Positions 35,366-45,433 are shown, counted from the stretch's first letter. The stretch is DNA of 64,000 nucleotides from Nitrosopumilus sp. Nsub (GCF_001541925.1 NZ_LQMW01000008.1:78996-142995); one strand, 5' to 3'. Notes: generated from the letters alone by a model not told the origin. Program-made: numbers and translations.

Positions 35366-35632
35366 CTAAAGTTCATTTTCTAATTTGATAAATAATACGT
35401 TGTTTCCTCTAACGATTACTCTACCATAGTTTGCAATGGTTTTACTATCGTGGATTTCTTCCGCATCAGTCATTATCAAATTCATATATGAATCAACATT
35501 GTCCATTTTACCTTTGTATTCGACTTCGTTCTTTAATCTAACGGTAACTTTCTTTTTTGTACTTTTTTGTAGTATTGTTAATGGTCTTTTTGCACTATTT
35601 GATTGGGACACTAAATGTTCACTTAATTTCAA
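35366..35632 (-). CDS. Sm-like archaeal protein (SmAP/Lsm)
   Basis: The 88-residue protein has the Sm1 motif (VTVRLKNEVEYKGKMDNVDSYMNLIMTDAEE, seen from about 29) and a Sm2-like segment IVRGNNVLFI (RGxxV). It forms heptameric rings that bind U-rich RNA. The N-terminal extension of about 20 residues is Ser/Lys-rich and longer than in compact SmAPs. It lies just upstream of metK and is probably co-transcribed. Confidence 0.92.
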   Translation of the reverse strand: MKLSEHLVSQSNSAKRPLTILQKSTKKKVTVRLKNEVEYKGKMDNVDSYMNLIMTDAEEIHDSKTIANYGRVIVRGNNVLFIKLENEL

Positions 35633-35710
35633 AAATCTCTGTCCAGCATAAAAGCCTTGCCACGATTGTAATTCTTTAAATTTTTTCTTATTTTTCTATA
35701 AATCATACAA

Positions 35711-36364
35711 ATGATCTCAACTGGTTTAAAAAAAATAGATAATTTTCTATCTGGAGGAATTCCTGATGGTATAATTGTAGATATTTTTGGAGGAAATGGA
35801 ACAGGGAAGACTCAACTATTATTACAATTATCAATTAATTCAATAAAAAATGGCGGCAAAGTTTTATTTTTAGATACCACTGGAGGATTTAGACCTGAAA
35901 GAATATTAGAAATTCAAAAAAAATCTAACTCAAACATTAATTTCCTTAACAATATCTTAGTCTCTAGAATTACAAATACTTCTGAACAAATTAATTCAAT
36001 AAAAATTTTTGAAGAGAATACTTTTTCCTTAATTGTAATTGATAATATTACTGATTTATTTTCTTATGAGTATAAAAATAATCAATCGATCTTTAAAAAA
36101 AATTCTTTGTTTATGAAATATATGCATGAATTATCTTCATTTGCAGTCACTCATAAAATTCCTATTGTAATTACTAATATGATTAGAAATTCAAACGAAC
36201 AAGAAGTTGAAAATATGTCTACTGCAATAGATCTTTTTACACATATCAAAATCCATCTTTTTAAAAATTCATCTGTTTACAACGGTGAAATATCTTCTCC
36301 ATTCAATAAAGAAAATTTCTCTTACACAATTACGTCTGCCGGTTTGTGTGATGATGATTTTTAA
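35711..36364 (+). CDS. RadB-like RecA-family ATPase
   Basis: The 217-residue protein is a single RecA core: TGLKKIDNFLSGGIPDGIIVDIFG then Walker A GGNGTGKTQ (about 28-36), FLDTTGGFRPERI and Walker B-like SLIVIDNITDLF, then IPIVITNMIR. There is no N-terminal helix-hairpin-helix, as in archaeal RadB, a Rad51 paralogue assisting recombination. It is convergent with the RPA gene and the two stop codons share the bases TTAA at 36361-36364. A general RecA-like regulator of the KaiC group is an alternative. Confidence 0.8.
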   Translation: MISTGLKKIDNFLSGGIPDGIIVDIFGGNGTGKTQLLLQLSINSIKNGGKVLFLDTTGGFRPERILEIQKKSNSNINFLNNILVSRITNTSEQINSIKIFEENTFSLIVIDNITDLFSYEYKNNQSIFKKNSLFMKYMHELSSFAVTHKIPIVITNMIRNSNEQEVENMSTAIDLFTHIKIHLFKNSSVYNGEISSPFNKENFSYTITSAGLCDDDF

Positions 36365-37764
36365 TTTTTCTTAATAATTTTTGAATGTGCTGTTAAAAAT
36401 AGCTCTATTCTGCCTTCGCCAAAATTATTTGCCTTGGCATTTAATCCAGTTATGGAAATTATTTCTCCTAATTCGCATTTATCAATTAATTTTGCTTGAT
36501 TTCTCCAACCTTTTACCCAGATTTGTCCTGTATCATCTTCAACAAACATCTCTGATAGAGAAATTGATTCACCTGATTTAGTTTGTATTTCTTTTCTTTC
36601 AGGAACTTTTAGCACTATAGATTCAATACAATATGTTTCATCTACTTTTACATCACTAATCTTTGTTCGAATTTTTGATAATGATGGAATTGTTTCATCA
36701 TTATCTAATTTTCTTACAAATGAATTTTCATCTAATGTAACTGAATTTCCATAAACTTTTGATGGCATGCATTCAATGACATCTCCTTCAACACAAATGC
36801 TAGTTGAATTTGAAAAATCATTGATATTGTAGATATTTTTTTGATTATCTGTTGCTATTATCATATTTTTTCCACTTTCAGTTGTTACCATTGACAAAAT
36901 TCTTGCAATAATGGGTTCAGCTTCTTTCCCGCCCTCGATTTCAATAATTGTTGCTTCATTACCATGAATTTCTAATCCTTGATTTCCAGATTTCACCCTT
37001 ACTCCTAACAACTTTACATTTGCTGATTGTGAAATCATATTTGGAATCAGTGATTCGTCTTTACCCCATAAAACAACTCTCATTGCAGATCCATCTTTAC
37101 CTTTCAATCTCATTCTGAGTGCAGTTCCAGGCTGACCTCTTGAATTTGTAAATTTCATTCCACTAATGATTCCATCAATTGTTCCTGAGATCACTAGATC
37201 CTTTTGTCCTTCTTGTAATTCACTTACATCTTTTGTAATTTTATCAATCATTGGAATTTGACTTTCTGTTTCAACAGTTTGGATATTTGATCCTGAACCA
37301 ATATTGATAGTAGGTGAACCATCTAAATCTGATTTTACATATGCTTTAATGATTTTAATTAGATCTCCTGGTTTAAGATTTTCAATTCCCGGTAAATTTG
37401 CTTTTTCATCCCACAACTTTACACTTGCCGTAGAACCTGAATCATATACTGTCATTGTTCTTAAATCAAACGTAGAACCATCTTTTCTTGAAAATTGTTT
37501 TGTTGGTGAAAAATTTAAAACTCTAGTTTCTAATGAAATTTCTTTTGCACCTGCATACAGATCCTTTAAACTAATTTCTGTTTTTGATATTTCATCAAGT
37601 TTGACATTATAATCTGATGCAATTAGGAATATTGCCCCTTCATCAGTAAGATATCCTGAACCAATTTTCTCTTTTTTTTCTGAAATTTTTTGATCGATTA
37701 CATCTTTTGTTAATTCAGGTTTTAATTGTAGTAATTTATCAATTAGATTTTGTGATTCTGACAT
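36361..37764 (-). CDS. rpa: Replication protein A-like single-strand DNA-binding protein
   Basis: The 467-residue protein has an N-terminal helical segment then at least three OB-fold units (about 60-165, 175-280, 355-465). Motifs are TRVLNFSPTKQFSRKDGS, TASVKLWDEKANLPGIENLKPGDLIKI (read in pieces), AMRVVLWGKDESLIP and GQIWVKGWRNQAKLI, all RPA-type OB strands. No zinc finger is visible. It protects single-stranded DNA in replication and repair, near RadB-like and within 20 kb of primase. Confidence 0.93.
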   Translation of the reverse strand: MSESQNLIDKLLQLKPELTKDVIDQKISEKKEKIGSGYLTDEGAIFLIASDYNVKLDEISKTEISLKDLYAGAKEISLETRVLNFSPTKQFSRKDGSTFDLRTMTVYDSGSTASVKLWDEKANLPGIENLKPGDLIKIIKAYVKSDLDGSPTINIGSGSNIQTVETESQIPMIDKITKDVSELQEGQKDLVISGTIDGIISGMKFTNSRGQPGTALRMRLKGKDGSAMRVVLWGKDESLIPNMISQSANVKLLGVRVKSGNQGLEIHGNEATIIEIEGGKEAEPIIARILSMVTTESGKNMIIATDNQKNIYNINDFSNSTSICVEGDVIECMPSKVYGNSVTLDENSFVRKLDNDETIPSLSKIRTKISDVKVDETYCIESIVLKVPERKEIQTKSGESISLSEMFVEDDTGQIWVKGWRNQAKLIDKCELGEIISITGLNAKANNFGEGRIELFLTAHSKIIKKN

Positions 37765-37957
37765 TCAGTTTCCATAAACGAGATGTATTAATAAAAATTT
37801 CATTGAGTTTTTAATTAATCTCATCAAAATAAGAGAGAATCAGTTGAATAATTTATTTAAAATCATTTTTTTATCTGAACACATTTAGGATTTATTCAAT
37901 TTATTTAATAATTCTATAATTTGATCTCATTACCTAAATTAAGAGGAAGATCGCAGT

Positions 37958-38902
37958 TTGATTGTGTCATGTATTAATGTAGAACATTTATCCAAATCAT
38001 ATGGATCAATTAAGGCTGTTAATGATCTAATTCTATCTATCAAAAAAGGTCAAGTTTTTGGATTTTTAGGTCCAAACGGTGCAGGAAAATCTACCACAAT
38101 TAAGTTGCTTACAACCTTGATTAAACCATCATCTGGTTCGTTATCGATTTTAGGAATTGATGCAATTTCAAACCCATTAAAAATTCGTAGTAAAATTGGT
38201 GTTGTTTTACAACAACCAAGTTATGAGCCTACTTTGTCTGTGGAAAAATCTCTTGATAAATATGGAATGATGTGGAATATTCCAAAAATTGAGCGTAAAA
38301 AAAGAATGGAACAACTACTGAAGGATTTTGATCTGGTTGAAATTCGCAAGAAGCGAAATGAGGATCTTTCAATTGGTCAACGCAGGCGTGTACAAGTTGC
38401 ACGTGAATTCATGCATGATATGGAATTATTATTTTTAGATGAACCTACTGTTGGATTAGATCCTGAAGCTCGTAGAAAATTATTAGACTATTTAAAAAAT
38501 AAAATTAAAACTGGTTTAACAATTTTTTACACAACTCATATTTTATCTGAAGCTGAATATCTTTGTGATGAAATAGCTATAATTGATAATGGAAAAATTC
38601 TTACTGTTGATTCTCCTGATGCTTTAAAAAATAGATTTGGAAAAGAAAAAACAATAAAAATTCATTTACAAAATAAGCAATCAAACATTTCTTCATTATT
38701 AAATGACATACCTGACTTTGAAATTAATTTTGATACTGGTACAACAATAATAATTCATTCAGAACAATCAGAATTAATTTTACTTCGTGTTCTGAAAATA
38801 CTTAATGAAAATAATATTGAAATTGAAGATTTATCTGCAGTACCAACTAATCTTGAAGATGTATTTTTAAAAATGATGAGGGAAAATGCATCCAGTAATT
38901 AG
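37958..38902 (+). CDS. ABC exporter ATP-binding subunit (second system)
   Basis: The 314-residue protein starts at TTG with AGAGGAAGA about ten bases upstream. It has Walker A GPNGAGKST, Q-loop GVVLQQPS, signature LSIGQRRRVQ, Walker B LLFLDEPTVGLD and H-loop TTHILSEAE, with a DrrA-like C-terminal domain ending NLEDVFLKMM. The LSIGQRR signature departs from LSGGQ. It overlaps its permease by 17 bases. It is a paralogue of the exporter at 12.7 kb but not a close copy. Confidence 0.92.
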   Translation: MIVSCINVEHLSKSYGSIKAVNDLILSIKKGQVFGFLGPNGAGKSTTIKLLTTLIKPSSGSLSILGIDAISNPLKIRSKIGVVLQQPSYEPTLSVEKSLDKYGMMWNIPKIERKKRMEQLLKDFDLVEIRKKRNEDLSIGQRRRVQVAREFMHDMELLFLDEPTVGLDPEARRKLLDYLKNKIKTGLTIFYTTHILSEAEYLCDEIAIIDNGKILTVDSPDALKNRFGKEKTIKIHLQNKQSNISSLLNDIPDFEINFDTGTTIIIHSEQSELILLRVLKILNENNIEIEDLSAVPTNLEDVFLKMMRENASSN

Positions 38903-39647
38903 ACTTGTTAATAGAAATCTAACAATTTCACTTAATCCTGGATTTTTAATTTGGCAAATTATTTTTCCTTTAATCTATATTTTTGTGGCAGGTTTTGCTT
39001 ATGGTCCATTAATCAATCAAGTTCCATTTGCTGGAAAGGATCTTGACTATCCTGCATTTTTAGCATCTGGTATGATTGGATTTAATATTATGAATAGTAC
39101 ATTAATTTCTGGAATTTTAATCTGGAATGATCGACGACATGGAATGTTTGAACAAATCATGTCTGGCCCATTTACTCGCAGTCATTATATTTTGAGTAAT
39201 ATTTGTACAATTGGCATAATTGGATTAGTTAGTGCATCATTAATTGCAGTAGTTGGCTATCCAGTAATTTTCCAATCTGCTGAATTTTCACTAGTTACAA
39301 TTCCAATTCTGATTTTTGGTGCAGTAGTTGGCTCTATTCTGTTTGGCTCATTAGCCTCAATAATTTCTACTAGATTACGCTCAAGTGAAGGATTTAATGT
39401 AATTATTAACACTGTATTCTTATTTTTTGCATTTGTCAGTTCAGCATTTTACCCCGCAGATACTGCACCTGAACCATTACGCTCAGCATTTTATCTTAAT
39501 CCATTAACTTATCTTGTCGATATAATTAGGGCAGGGATTTTTGGAACTGTTTCAGAATTTATAATCATTGAAATGATTGTTCTTGTTGTATTGGCTAGTA
39601 TTCTTTTTGTTATTGCCTCAAAACTACTAACAAGATTAGATTTTTAA
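38886..39647 (+). CDS. ABC-2 type exporter permease (second system)
   Basis: The 253-residue protein has six predicted membrane helices and the ABC-2 layout: N-terminal NRNLTISLNPGFLIWQIIFPL, PAFLASGMIGFNIM, IWNDRRHGMFEQIMSGP, and FYPADTAPEPLRSAFYLNPLTYLVD near the end. It pairs with the overlapping ATPase. Substrate unknown; lipid-, glycan- or drug-type exporters have this design. Confidence 0.9.
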   Translation: MHPVIRLVNRNLTISLNPGFLIWQIIFPLIYIFVAGFAYGPLINQVPFAGKDLDYPAFLASGMIGFNIMNSTLISGILIWNDRRHGMFEQIMSGPFTRSHYILSNICTIGIIGLVSASLIAVVGYPVIFQSAEFSLVTIPILIFGAVVGSILFGSLASIISTRLRSSEGFNVIINTVFLFFAFVSSAFYPADTAPEPLRSAFYLNPLTYLVDIIRAGIFGTVSEFIIIEMIVLVVLASILFVIASKLLTRLDF

Positions 39648-39656
39648 AAATTAATT

Positions 39657-40394
39657 TTATTTTTTAAATCCTTCAAACATTTCATTAATTTTCTTAATAA
39701 TATCTAAATTTTCATATTCTATTAAATTCAAATTTGGTATTACACAATGTCCTCCAATAATACCTGGAAACATTTTTGGTCTATTTCCTAAATTTTCATG
39801 TATTTCATCCGCAAACTTCCACATTTCATCAAAATCAATTTTTTCTTTTTCACAAATCATTTTAGTTATTTGTGCATAGTTAATTAACCAACCATAATAT
39901 GATGTATCCACTAATATTTTTGCTAATTCAGCAGTTTTTGTTGTTGACATCCAATCTATTTTTTCAAATCTATTTTCTAAATCTGTTTTAATTTTTGAAT
40001 CTATTTCTTTTTCATCAAATGAAATAAATTTTGTATATTTTTTAATATCATCTAAAAATCTTCTATGTACTCCACGAACTGGTGAAAATAAAACTGGTAT
40101 TGGTAGTTTTTCTTGTACACTTTTTGTTGTTCCAGGTTTTACTGTTGAATGTATGATGACAACTTGTAAATCATTTATTTTATTCACCCAATTAACTACA
40201 ACTTCCATAAATTTTTCTAATTCTCCTGGTAAACATACATGAAGATATTCTGGATTTTTAATTAATTCATTTTCAGAATAATTTTTACATTTTGAATTAT
40301 CTGAATCAATTCCAACACATTCAATTTTTCTATCTATGAGTAAATCAAATAATGTCTGTCCTACTTCACCCATTCCTAAGATAATATCTGTCAT
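39657..40394 (-). CDS. NAD-binding UDP-glucose/GDP-mannose dehydrogenase-like protein (short)
   Basis: The 245-residue protein has an N-terminal Rossmann motif TDIILGMGEVGQTLFDLL (GxGxxG), HVCLPGE, VIIHSTVKPGTTKSVQE (as in UDP-glucose dehydrogenases) and a helical middle with ELAKILVDTSYYGWLINYAQ then GIIGGHCVIPNL. The catalytic Cys motif and the C-terminal UDP-binding domain of true dehydrogenases are missing, as length shows (245 versus about 430). A GGHCVIP motif remains. Activity uncertain. Confidence 0.75.
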   Translation of the reverse strand: MTDIILGMGEVGQTLFDLLIDRKIECVGIDSDNSKCKNYSENELIKNPEYLHVCLPGELEKFMEVVVNWVNKINDLQVVIIHSTVKPGTTKSVQEKLPIPVLFSPVRGVHRRFLDDIKKYTKFISFDEKEIDSKIKTDLENRFEKIDWMSTTKTAELAKILVDTSYYGWLINYAQITKMICEKEKIDFDEMWKFADEIHENLGNRPKMFPGIIGGHCVIPNLNLIEYENLDIIKKINEMFEGFKK

Positions 40395-40462
40395 TATGCC
40401 TATTTTGGGAATTATTGGTTATATTATGTTCATGTTTTAGCTTAGTTAATTATTAAATAGAG

Positions 40463-40535
40463 TAGCCCGGGCAAGACTCGAACTTGCGTCTCGGGCTTCA
40501 AAGGCCCAAATGCTTGACCGCTACACTACCGGGCT
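40463..40535 (-). tRNA. tRNA-Gln (anticodon TTG)
   Basis: Minus-strand cloverleaf: acceptor AGCCCGG/CCGGGCT, anticodon stem TGGGC/GCCCG around loop CTTTGAA (anticodon TTG, reads CAA and CAG), T-arm GCAAG-TTCGAGT-CTTGC, discriminator A. CCA is not encoded. The window also encodes GatD and GatE, which convert Glu-tRNA-Gln to Gln-tRNA-Gln. Confidence 0.96.
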
Positions 40536-40608
40536 GCTACTAAATCGAGCACTTCTATTCCCTTAATGAACTTTTTATTCCAATTTAACCCTAAAAAGTA
40601 AATCAAAA

Positions 40609-41637
40609 TTAATTTTTGATAATTTTTTCTAGTTTTTGTATCGGATCTTCCATCTGTTTTACAACTTTTACAGCTCTTTTTTGATTTTGGTCACTTTTTC
40701 TTCTAAAAATTCTCTTAATCTCATTTGAAACTCTATTAGGATCTGTCTCTCTTTTTACTAGGGATTTTTTTACTAAGAAATTTTCGATAATATTGGGAAC
40801 TGCATTATATGATATTGTAGGAACGCCCATTAAAGCAGATTCTGCCGTCATAGTTCCTCCAGAACCTATGAAGATGTCTGATTTATTTAGTAAATATTTT
40901 CCATCAAATGACATTTTGATGACTTTTACTTTTTTTCCAACTGTTTTTTGTAAATTAATTATTTGTTGAGTGTATCTACCTAATACAACAATATTTTCAT
41001 CTTTGTAATCCTTGGCAATTTTTTTAATCATTGGAATTATTTTACTTGATTTTGATGTATATGCTGCTTCTTCTTCTTCTACTCTAATCAAAATATTTTT
41101 TTTATTGTTGTTTTTAAATGGAGAAGTTATATTTTCATTAATTTTTCTTTGCATAGTTACAACTGCATCAACTGCCTTGTATTGAACAATATCTTTTTGA
41201 TTAATTCCAAATTTTGAAAATTCTTTTTTAGGTATCACATATGGTATTAGGAGTTTTTGAATTAACGGTATTGTTAATCTCATTACTGCATTTGCGTGTG
41301 GTGAATCACAAAACATAATGTGTTTAATCCCTAATCCAAATGATATTCTTGCTGCTTCTGGAGAACCAAAACTTATCACTACATCTGGTCCAAATTTCTT
41401 AATTTTTTTTGATAATTTTTCAATTCTATCAATACTTGCTTTGAGTTTACTTTCTTTATCTCCACCACCATGTTTTCCAACAAAAATTAGGTCAAAATCT
41501 CTTATTTTTGCCAATTTTGATACTTCATTATATTCTCTTGACGTACACAAAATATCATTTTTTGGTCCTAGTTTCTCAATTATTGGTTCAGAGAACAATA
41601 CTTGCTTTGGTGTCAGAATATCTATCCAAATTTTCAA
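40609..41637 (-). CDS. DUF354 family protein (glycosyltransferase-like)
   Basis: The 342-residue protein starts MKIWIDILTPKQVLFSEPII and has GKHGGG, DVVISFGSPEAARISFGLGI, MFCDSPHANAV and the C-terminal FIGSGGTMTAESALMGVPTISYNAVPN motif, which resembles the nucleotide-sugar site of GT-B enzymes (UDP-GlcNAc 2-epimerase/MurG-like). DUF354 proteins are archaeal and sit near surface-polysaccharide genes. Flanking dehydrogenase-like genes support a sugar role. Activity is inferred. Confidence 0.82.
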   Translation of the reverse strand: MKIWIDILTPKQVLFSEPIIEKLGPKNDILCTSREYNEVSKLAKIRDFDLIFVGKHGGGDKESKLKASIDRIEKLSKKIKKFGPDVVISFGSPEAARISFGLGIKHIMFCDSPHANAVMRLTIPLIQKLLIPYVIPKKEFSKFGINQKDIVQYKAVDAVVTMQRKINENITSPFKNNNKKNILIRVEEEEAAYTSKSSKIIPMIKKIAKDYKDENIVVLGRYTQQIINLQKTVGKKVKVIKMSFDGKYLLNKSDIFIGSGGTMTAESALMGVPTISYNAVPNIIENFLVKKSLVKRETDPNRVSNEIKRIFRRKSDQNQKRAVKVVKQMEDPIQKLEKIIKN

Positions 41638-41698
41638 GTATTTCTGCTAATTACTATACTTCAATAAGTTTTTCTTAGTCGATTATCATCCTTTATTG

Positions 41699-42838
41699 AT
41701 GGCAGGAGCAAAAGTTGTTGTTTATGGCTTAAGTACTGAAGGTTATGCAATTGCATCTCAAATGGCTATTAAAGGTGCTGATGTTTCTATCATAGATGAA
41801 TCTACACCTTCTGCAATTTCTCTTAAATCTGAAATTGCTAAGACCTACCCAAATGTTTCTTCATTAAAAGAGGATGAACCATTATTGGCAATGGAACCAA
41901 TTGATGTGGCAATTTCTAAAGCTCAATATCTTTTCTTTACTCCCCGAATTAGAAAAACTGGTCAAGATATTAAAACAGAAATTCATTCTAAATTCAAAGA
42001 CGCAGTTACATCATTAAAGAAAAATAGTTCAGTAATTTTCACATTAGCTACAGGGTTTGGAGGAAACAACGAAAATATTTCATTATTAGAACACGTAACT
42101 GGACTTCAGGCTGGCAAAAATATTTCTTATTTTTATTATCCTTTAGAGGATCTCAATCAACAACCAAAAATCATTGGTTCATTTAATAGTAAAAAAGATC
42201 CAGTTTTAGTTGATTTACTTAGTAATACCAAAAAAGAAAAAGAATTTGTTGCAATTTCATCATCTGAACATTTTCATGCTATTGATATATTGTCAAGATT
42301 TTCCAGCCTTTGTAGTATTTTAGAAGTTTGTAAGTATGCACAAGATGAAATAACAAAAAATGATCTTTCATCAAATGATTTTCAAGAAATCTTTTTGGAT
42401 AACATGATAAATGGATTATTTGACTTAAAATCCCTGGGTTCTTCTTTTGAAGGTTCAAATTCATTAATGTATTTGATTAATGGAAGTGTTAAGGGAATTG
42501 ACGGTTACATTAAAAGATTAATTGATGAAATTCGTGGTACATTAAAGAAAAATGATTTAAAAGCAAGTAGAACAAAAATAGCATTATCTTGGACACTTGA
42601 TCAACATGCAATGCGTGGTGATAAAATTGAGGTGCTTCAAAATTTAACATCTAAACTACGTGATTATATTGGAGATGTTGAAGCTTACGAGGATCCCGAT
42701 TTCAATTTATTTCACAGTGATAAAACTACAATAATTGTAGCTTGTTCTCAATCTGATTTTAAAAATATTGAAAATACTAAAAAAGATTCTAATTTAATTA
42801 TTGTAAAAGCAAATCCACTATGTGAAACTATTCAATAA
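41699..42838 (+). CDS. Divergent NAD-binding dehydrogenase-like protein
   Basis: I chose the ATG at 41699 (MAGAKVVVYGLSTEG, 379 residues) over the TTG just before it. The start looks like a Rossmann strand-turn-helix, but the glycine motif is YGLSTEGYAIA rather than GxGxxG. Segments QYLFFTPRIRK, NSSVIFTLATGFGGNNEN and the later helical part (FHAIDILSRFSSLCSILEVCKYAQDE, in pieces) recall UDP-sugar dehydrogenases, while catalytic motifs are not evident. It may be a non-catalytic relative. Thaumarchaeal-looking; function unknown. It faces away from the DUF354 gene. Confidence 0.65.
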   Translation: MAGAKVVVYGLSTEGYAIASQMAIKGADVSIIDESTPSAISLKSEIAKTYPNVSSLKEDEPLLAMEPIDVAISKAQYLFFTPRIRKTGQDIKTEIHSKFKDAVTSLKKNSSVIFTLATGFGGNNENISLLEHVTGLQAGKNISYFYYPLEDLNQQPKIIGSFNSKKDPVLVDLLSNTKKEKEFVAISSSEHFHAIDILSRFSSLCSILEVCKYAQDEITKNDLSSNDFQEIFLDNMINGLFDLKSLGSSFEGSNSLMYLINGSVKGIDGYIKRLIDEIRGTLKKNDLKASRTKIALSWTLDQHAMRGDKIEVLQNLTSKLRDYIGDVEAYEDPDFNLFHSDKTTIIVACSQSDFKNIENTKKDSNLIIVKANPLCETIQ

Positions 42839-42864
42839 TGGTATAAATTAGCTAAATAATTATT

Positions 42865-43464
42865 GTGTTTAAATTGTCTGATGAAAAAAAATCTGATGAA
42901 ATTCCTGTCGAAGTAATTTCTGAAAATCAAACAGATTCTAATAATGGTAAAGAAGAATTAGAAAATGAAAATAATAATGATCAAACAACTGAAGATTTAT
43001 CAAAACTATTGGAATTAGAAAAACAAAAATCTTCTCAATTTGAAGAAAAATTAAAACATGTATTAGCAGATTTTCAAAATCTTAGTAGAAAAACTCAAAA
43101 TGATATTGAAACTGGCGTTAATTCTAAAATTAATGAATTTATGTTAGATTTTCTTAAAATCTATGATGATTTTCAACGTGCGAAAGATGTACTTTTTGAA
43201 AGTAAAATTAATGCAGATGGTTTAAATTCGATTTTAAAAAATATGGAATCATTAATGGAAAAATATAATGTAAAACCTATTGATGCTTTAGGAGAAATTT
43301 TTGATCCTAATTTTCATGAAGCAATTTCTATTATATCTGATTCTACATTAGATGATAATACAATTACAAAAGAGATAAGAAAAGGCTATATTTCTCAAAA
43401 AGCAATATTAAGACCTACATTGGTAGAAATTTCAAAAAAGGAGAATAATGATAAAAATGACTAA
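42865..43464 (+). CDS. grpE: GrpE nucleotide exchange factor
   Basis: The 199-residue protein starts at GTG. It has an acidic low-complexity N-terminus (to about 50), a long coiled-coil helix ([26 protein letters not shown] in pieces) and the C-terminal beta domain with [22 protein letters not shown] and [17 protein letters not shown], all GrpE features. It releases ADP from DnaK. Its 3' end overlaps the start region of dnaK, and the order grpE-dnaK-dnaJ is preserved. This chaperone set came to archaea from bacteria. Confidence 0.96.
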   Translation: MFKLSDEKKSDEIPVEVISENQTDSNNGKEELENENNNDQTTEDLSKLLELEKQKSSQFEEKLKHVLADFQNLSRKTQNDIETGVNSKINEFMLDFLKIYDDFQRAKDVLFESKINADGLNSILKNMESLMEKYNVKPIDALGEIFDPNFHEAISIISDSTLDDNTITKEIRKGYISQKAILRPTLVEISKKENNDKND

Positions 43465-45385
43465 AATAATTGGAATTGATTTAGGAACAAGTAATTCTGC
43501 TGCTGCTGTAGTAATGGGCGGTAAACCAACTATAATTCCTGCAGCAGAAGGAGCAACCGTAGGTGGTAAAGCATTTCCATCAGTTGTAGCGTTTAGTAAA
43601 GAGGGTGAACTTTTAGTTGGTGAGCCTGCAAGAAGACAATCAGTAACTAATCCAGATAATACCATTGTTGCAGCAAAAAGAAAAATGGGTTCAGATGAAA
43701 CTTTCAAAATTTTAGACAAAGAATACAAACCTCAACAAGTTTCTGCATTTATTCTTCAAAAAATAAAAAAAGATGCAGAAGCATTTGTTGGAGAACCTAT
43801 TGAAAAAGTTGTAATTACAGTACCTGCATATTTTGATGATAATCAACGTCAAGCAACTAAAGATGCTGGAACTATTGCTGGTCTTGATGTTGTTAGAATC
43901 ATTAACGAACCAACTGCTGCATCTTTGGCATTTGGTTTAGATAAAGCAAAACAGGATATGAAAATACTTGTTTTTGATTTTGGTGGTGGTACTTTGGATG
44001 TAACCATTATGGAAATGGGTGGTGGTGTCTTTGAAGTTCTAAGTACATCTGGAGATACAAAATTAGGTGGTACTGATATGGATAAAGTTTTGATTGATTA
44101 TGTTTTAGATGAATTTAAGAAAAAAGAAGGAGTTGATTTGAGTTCTGATTCTACAGCAATGACAAGAATTAGAGAAGCATGTGAAAAAGCAAAGATTGAA
44201 CTATCTACAGTTATGGAAACTGATATTAATTTACCATTTATTGCACACGATCCATCTGCAGGAGCAAAAAATCTTGAATTAAGAATTACACGAGCAAAAT
44301 TAGATGAATTAATTGGTCCAATTATAGATAGATGTAAGCCTTCAATTCTAAAAGCATTAGAAGATGCAAAATTATCAAATTCTGATATTAATAAAATTGT
44401 CATGGTAGGTGGACCAACTAGAATTCCATTAGTCAAAAAATTTGTAAGTGAAGTAATTGGTCAAGAAACTGAATCTGGTGTTGATCCAATGGAAGCTGTA
44501 GCCATGGGTGCAGCAATTCAGGCAGGAATTATTGCTGGTGATGTAAGTAGCGATATTGTTTTACTTGATGTAACTCCACTAACATTAGGAATTGAAACAT
44601 TAGGTGGTGTAAGAGAACCGTTAATTGAAAGAAATACTACTATCCCAACTTCTAAAGGTAAAGTTTTCACAACTGCAGCTGATAATCAAACAGCAGTAAC
44701 AATTCATGTTGTTCAAGGTGAAAGACCTATGGCAAATGATAATGTTTCATTAGGTAGTTTTAACCTCACTGATTTACCACCAGCTCCAAGAGGTGTACCA
44801 CAAATTGAAGTTAAATTCGATATTGATGCAAACGGAATCATTAATGTAACCGCAAAGGATCTTGGTACACAAAAAGAAGCTAAAATTACAATTGAATCTA
44901 ATTCAAAACTTTCTCCAGAAGAAATTGAAAAATTAAAGGAAGATGCTGAAAAGTTTTCTGATGAGGATAAAGTTAAGAAAGAAAAAATTGATCTTAAAAA
45001 TGAGGCCGAGAGTTATATCTATACAACTGAAAAATTAGTAAATGTAGATCTTAAAGATAAAATTTCACAAGAACAAGGAATTAAAATTACTGATGCTGTA
45101 AAAGAAGTTAAGGAAGTTTTAGATAAAGAGCCATCTGAATTAAAACCTAAACTTGAAGCATTACAAACTCTAGTTAATGAGGTAACAACAGAACTTTACA
45201 AAAATGCAACACCTCCACCAGGTGCTGATGGACAACAAGGTGCTGATGGACAACAAGGTGCTGATGGACAACAAGGTGCTGATGGACAACAAGGTGCTGA
45301 TGGACAACAAGGTGCTGATGGACAACAAGGTGCTGATGGACAAACTTCTGATTCAAATACTTCTGAAGAAACAAAGTCCAACTAA
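43457..45385 (+). CDS. dnaK: Chaperone DnaK (Hsp70) with a GADGQQ repeat tail
   Basis: From the ATG at 43457 ([19 protein letters not shown]; an ATG three codons earlier is possible) the protein has 642 residues. It has the Hsp70 ATPase phosphate loops ([37 protein letters not shown]), the linker [14 protein letters not shown] and the substrate domain. The C-terminal lid ends in a Pro-rich turn (ATPPPGADG) then six GADGQQ hexapeptides and a Ser/Thr/Glu tail. The repeat region is unusual in DnaK. It precedes dnaJ by 48 bases. Confidence 0.97.
   Translation: MTKIIGIDLGTSNSAAAVVMGGKPTIIPAAEGATVGGKAFPSVVAFSKEGELLVGEPARRQSVTNPDNTIVAAKRKMGSDETFKILDKEYKPQQVSAFILQKIKKDAEAFVGEPIEKVVITVPAYFDDNQRQATKDAGTIAGLDVVRIINEPTAASLAFGLDKAKQDMKILVFDFGGGTLDVTIMEMGGGVFEVLSTSGDTKLGGTDMDKVLIDYVLDEFKKKEGVDLSSDSTAMTRIREACEKAKIELSTVMETDINLPFIAHDPSAGAKNLELRITRAKLDELIGPIIDRCKPSILKALEDAKLSNSDINKIVMVGGPTRIPLVKKFVSEVIGQETESGVDPMEAVAMGAAIQAGIIAGDVSSDIVLLDVTPLTLGIETLGGVREPLIERNTTIPTSKGKVFTTAADNQTAVTIHVVQGERPMANDNVSLGSFNLTDLPPAPRGVPQIEVKFDIDANGIINVTAKDLGTQKEAKITIESNSKLSPEEIEKLKEDAEKFSDEDKVKKEKIDLKNEAESYIYTTEKLVNVDLKDKISQEQGIKITDAVKEVKEVLDKEPSELKPKLEALQTLVNEVTTELYKNATPPPGADGQQGADGQQGADGQQGADGQQGADGQQGADGQQGADGQTSDSNTSEETKSN
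45221..45343 (+). repeat. 18-bp tandem repeat (six full units plus 15 bases) in dnaK
   Basis: The unit GGTGCTGATGGACAACAA starts at 45221 and repeats at exactly 18-base intervals to 45328, with a partial seventh unit to 45343. The copies are identical at the DNA level, including third codon positions, which indicates recent expansion and likely copy-number variation between strains. In frame it encodes GADGQQ. Confidence 0.97.
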
Positions 45386-45433
45386 TCGTCTGAATTAAAT
45401 TATTTATAGTGTAATCTTATGAAGGAATAACTT

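Noticed and set aside
37765..37957. TGATGA and CTGA words on the minus strand upstream of rpa
   Set aside because: Box spacing is too long, no second C box matches, and no terminal stem is present, unlike the C/D RNA at 58761.
12708..39647. The two ABC exporter operons as a recent duplication
   Set aside because: The ATPases differ in signature motif (YSGGMRKR versus LSIGQRRR), length and C-terminus, so they are distant paralogues.
45174..45398. Minus- and plus-frame repeats (HQHLVV, CPSAPC, MDNKVL) over the dnaK tail
   Set aside because: These are shadow frames of the 18-bp repeat inside dnaK.
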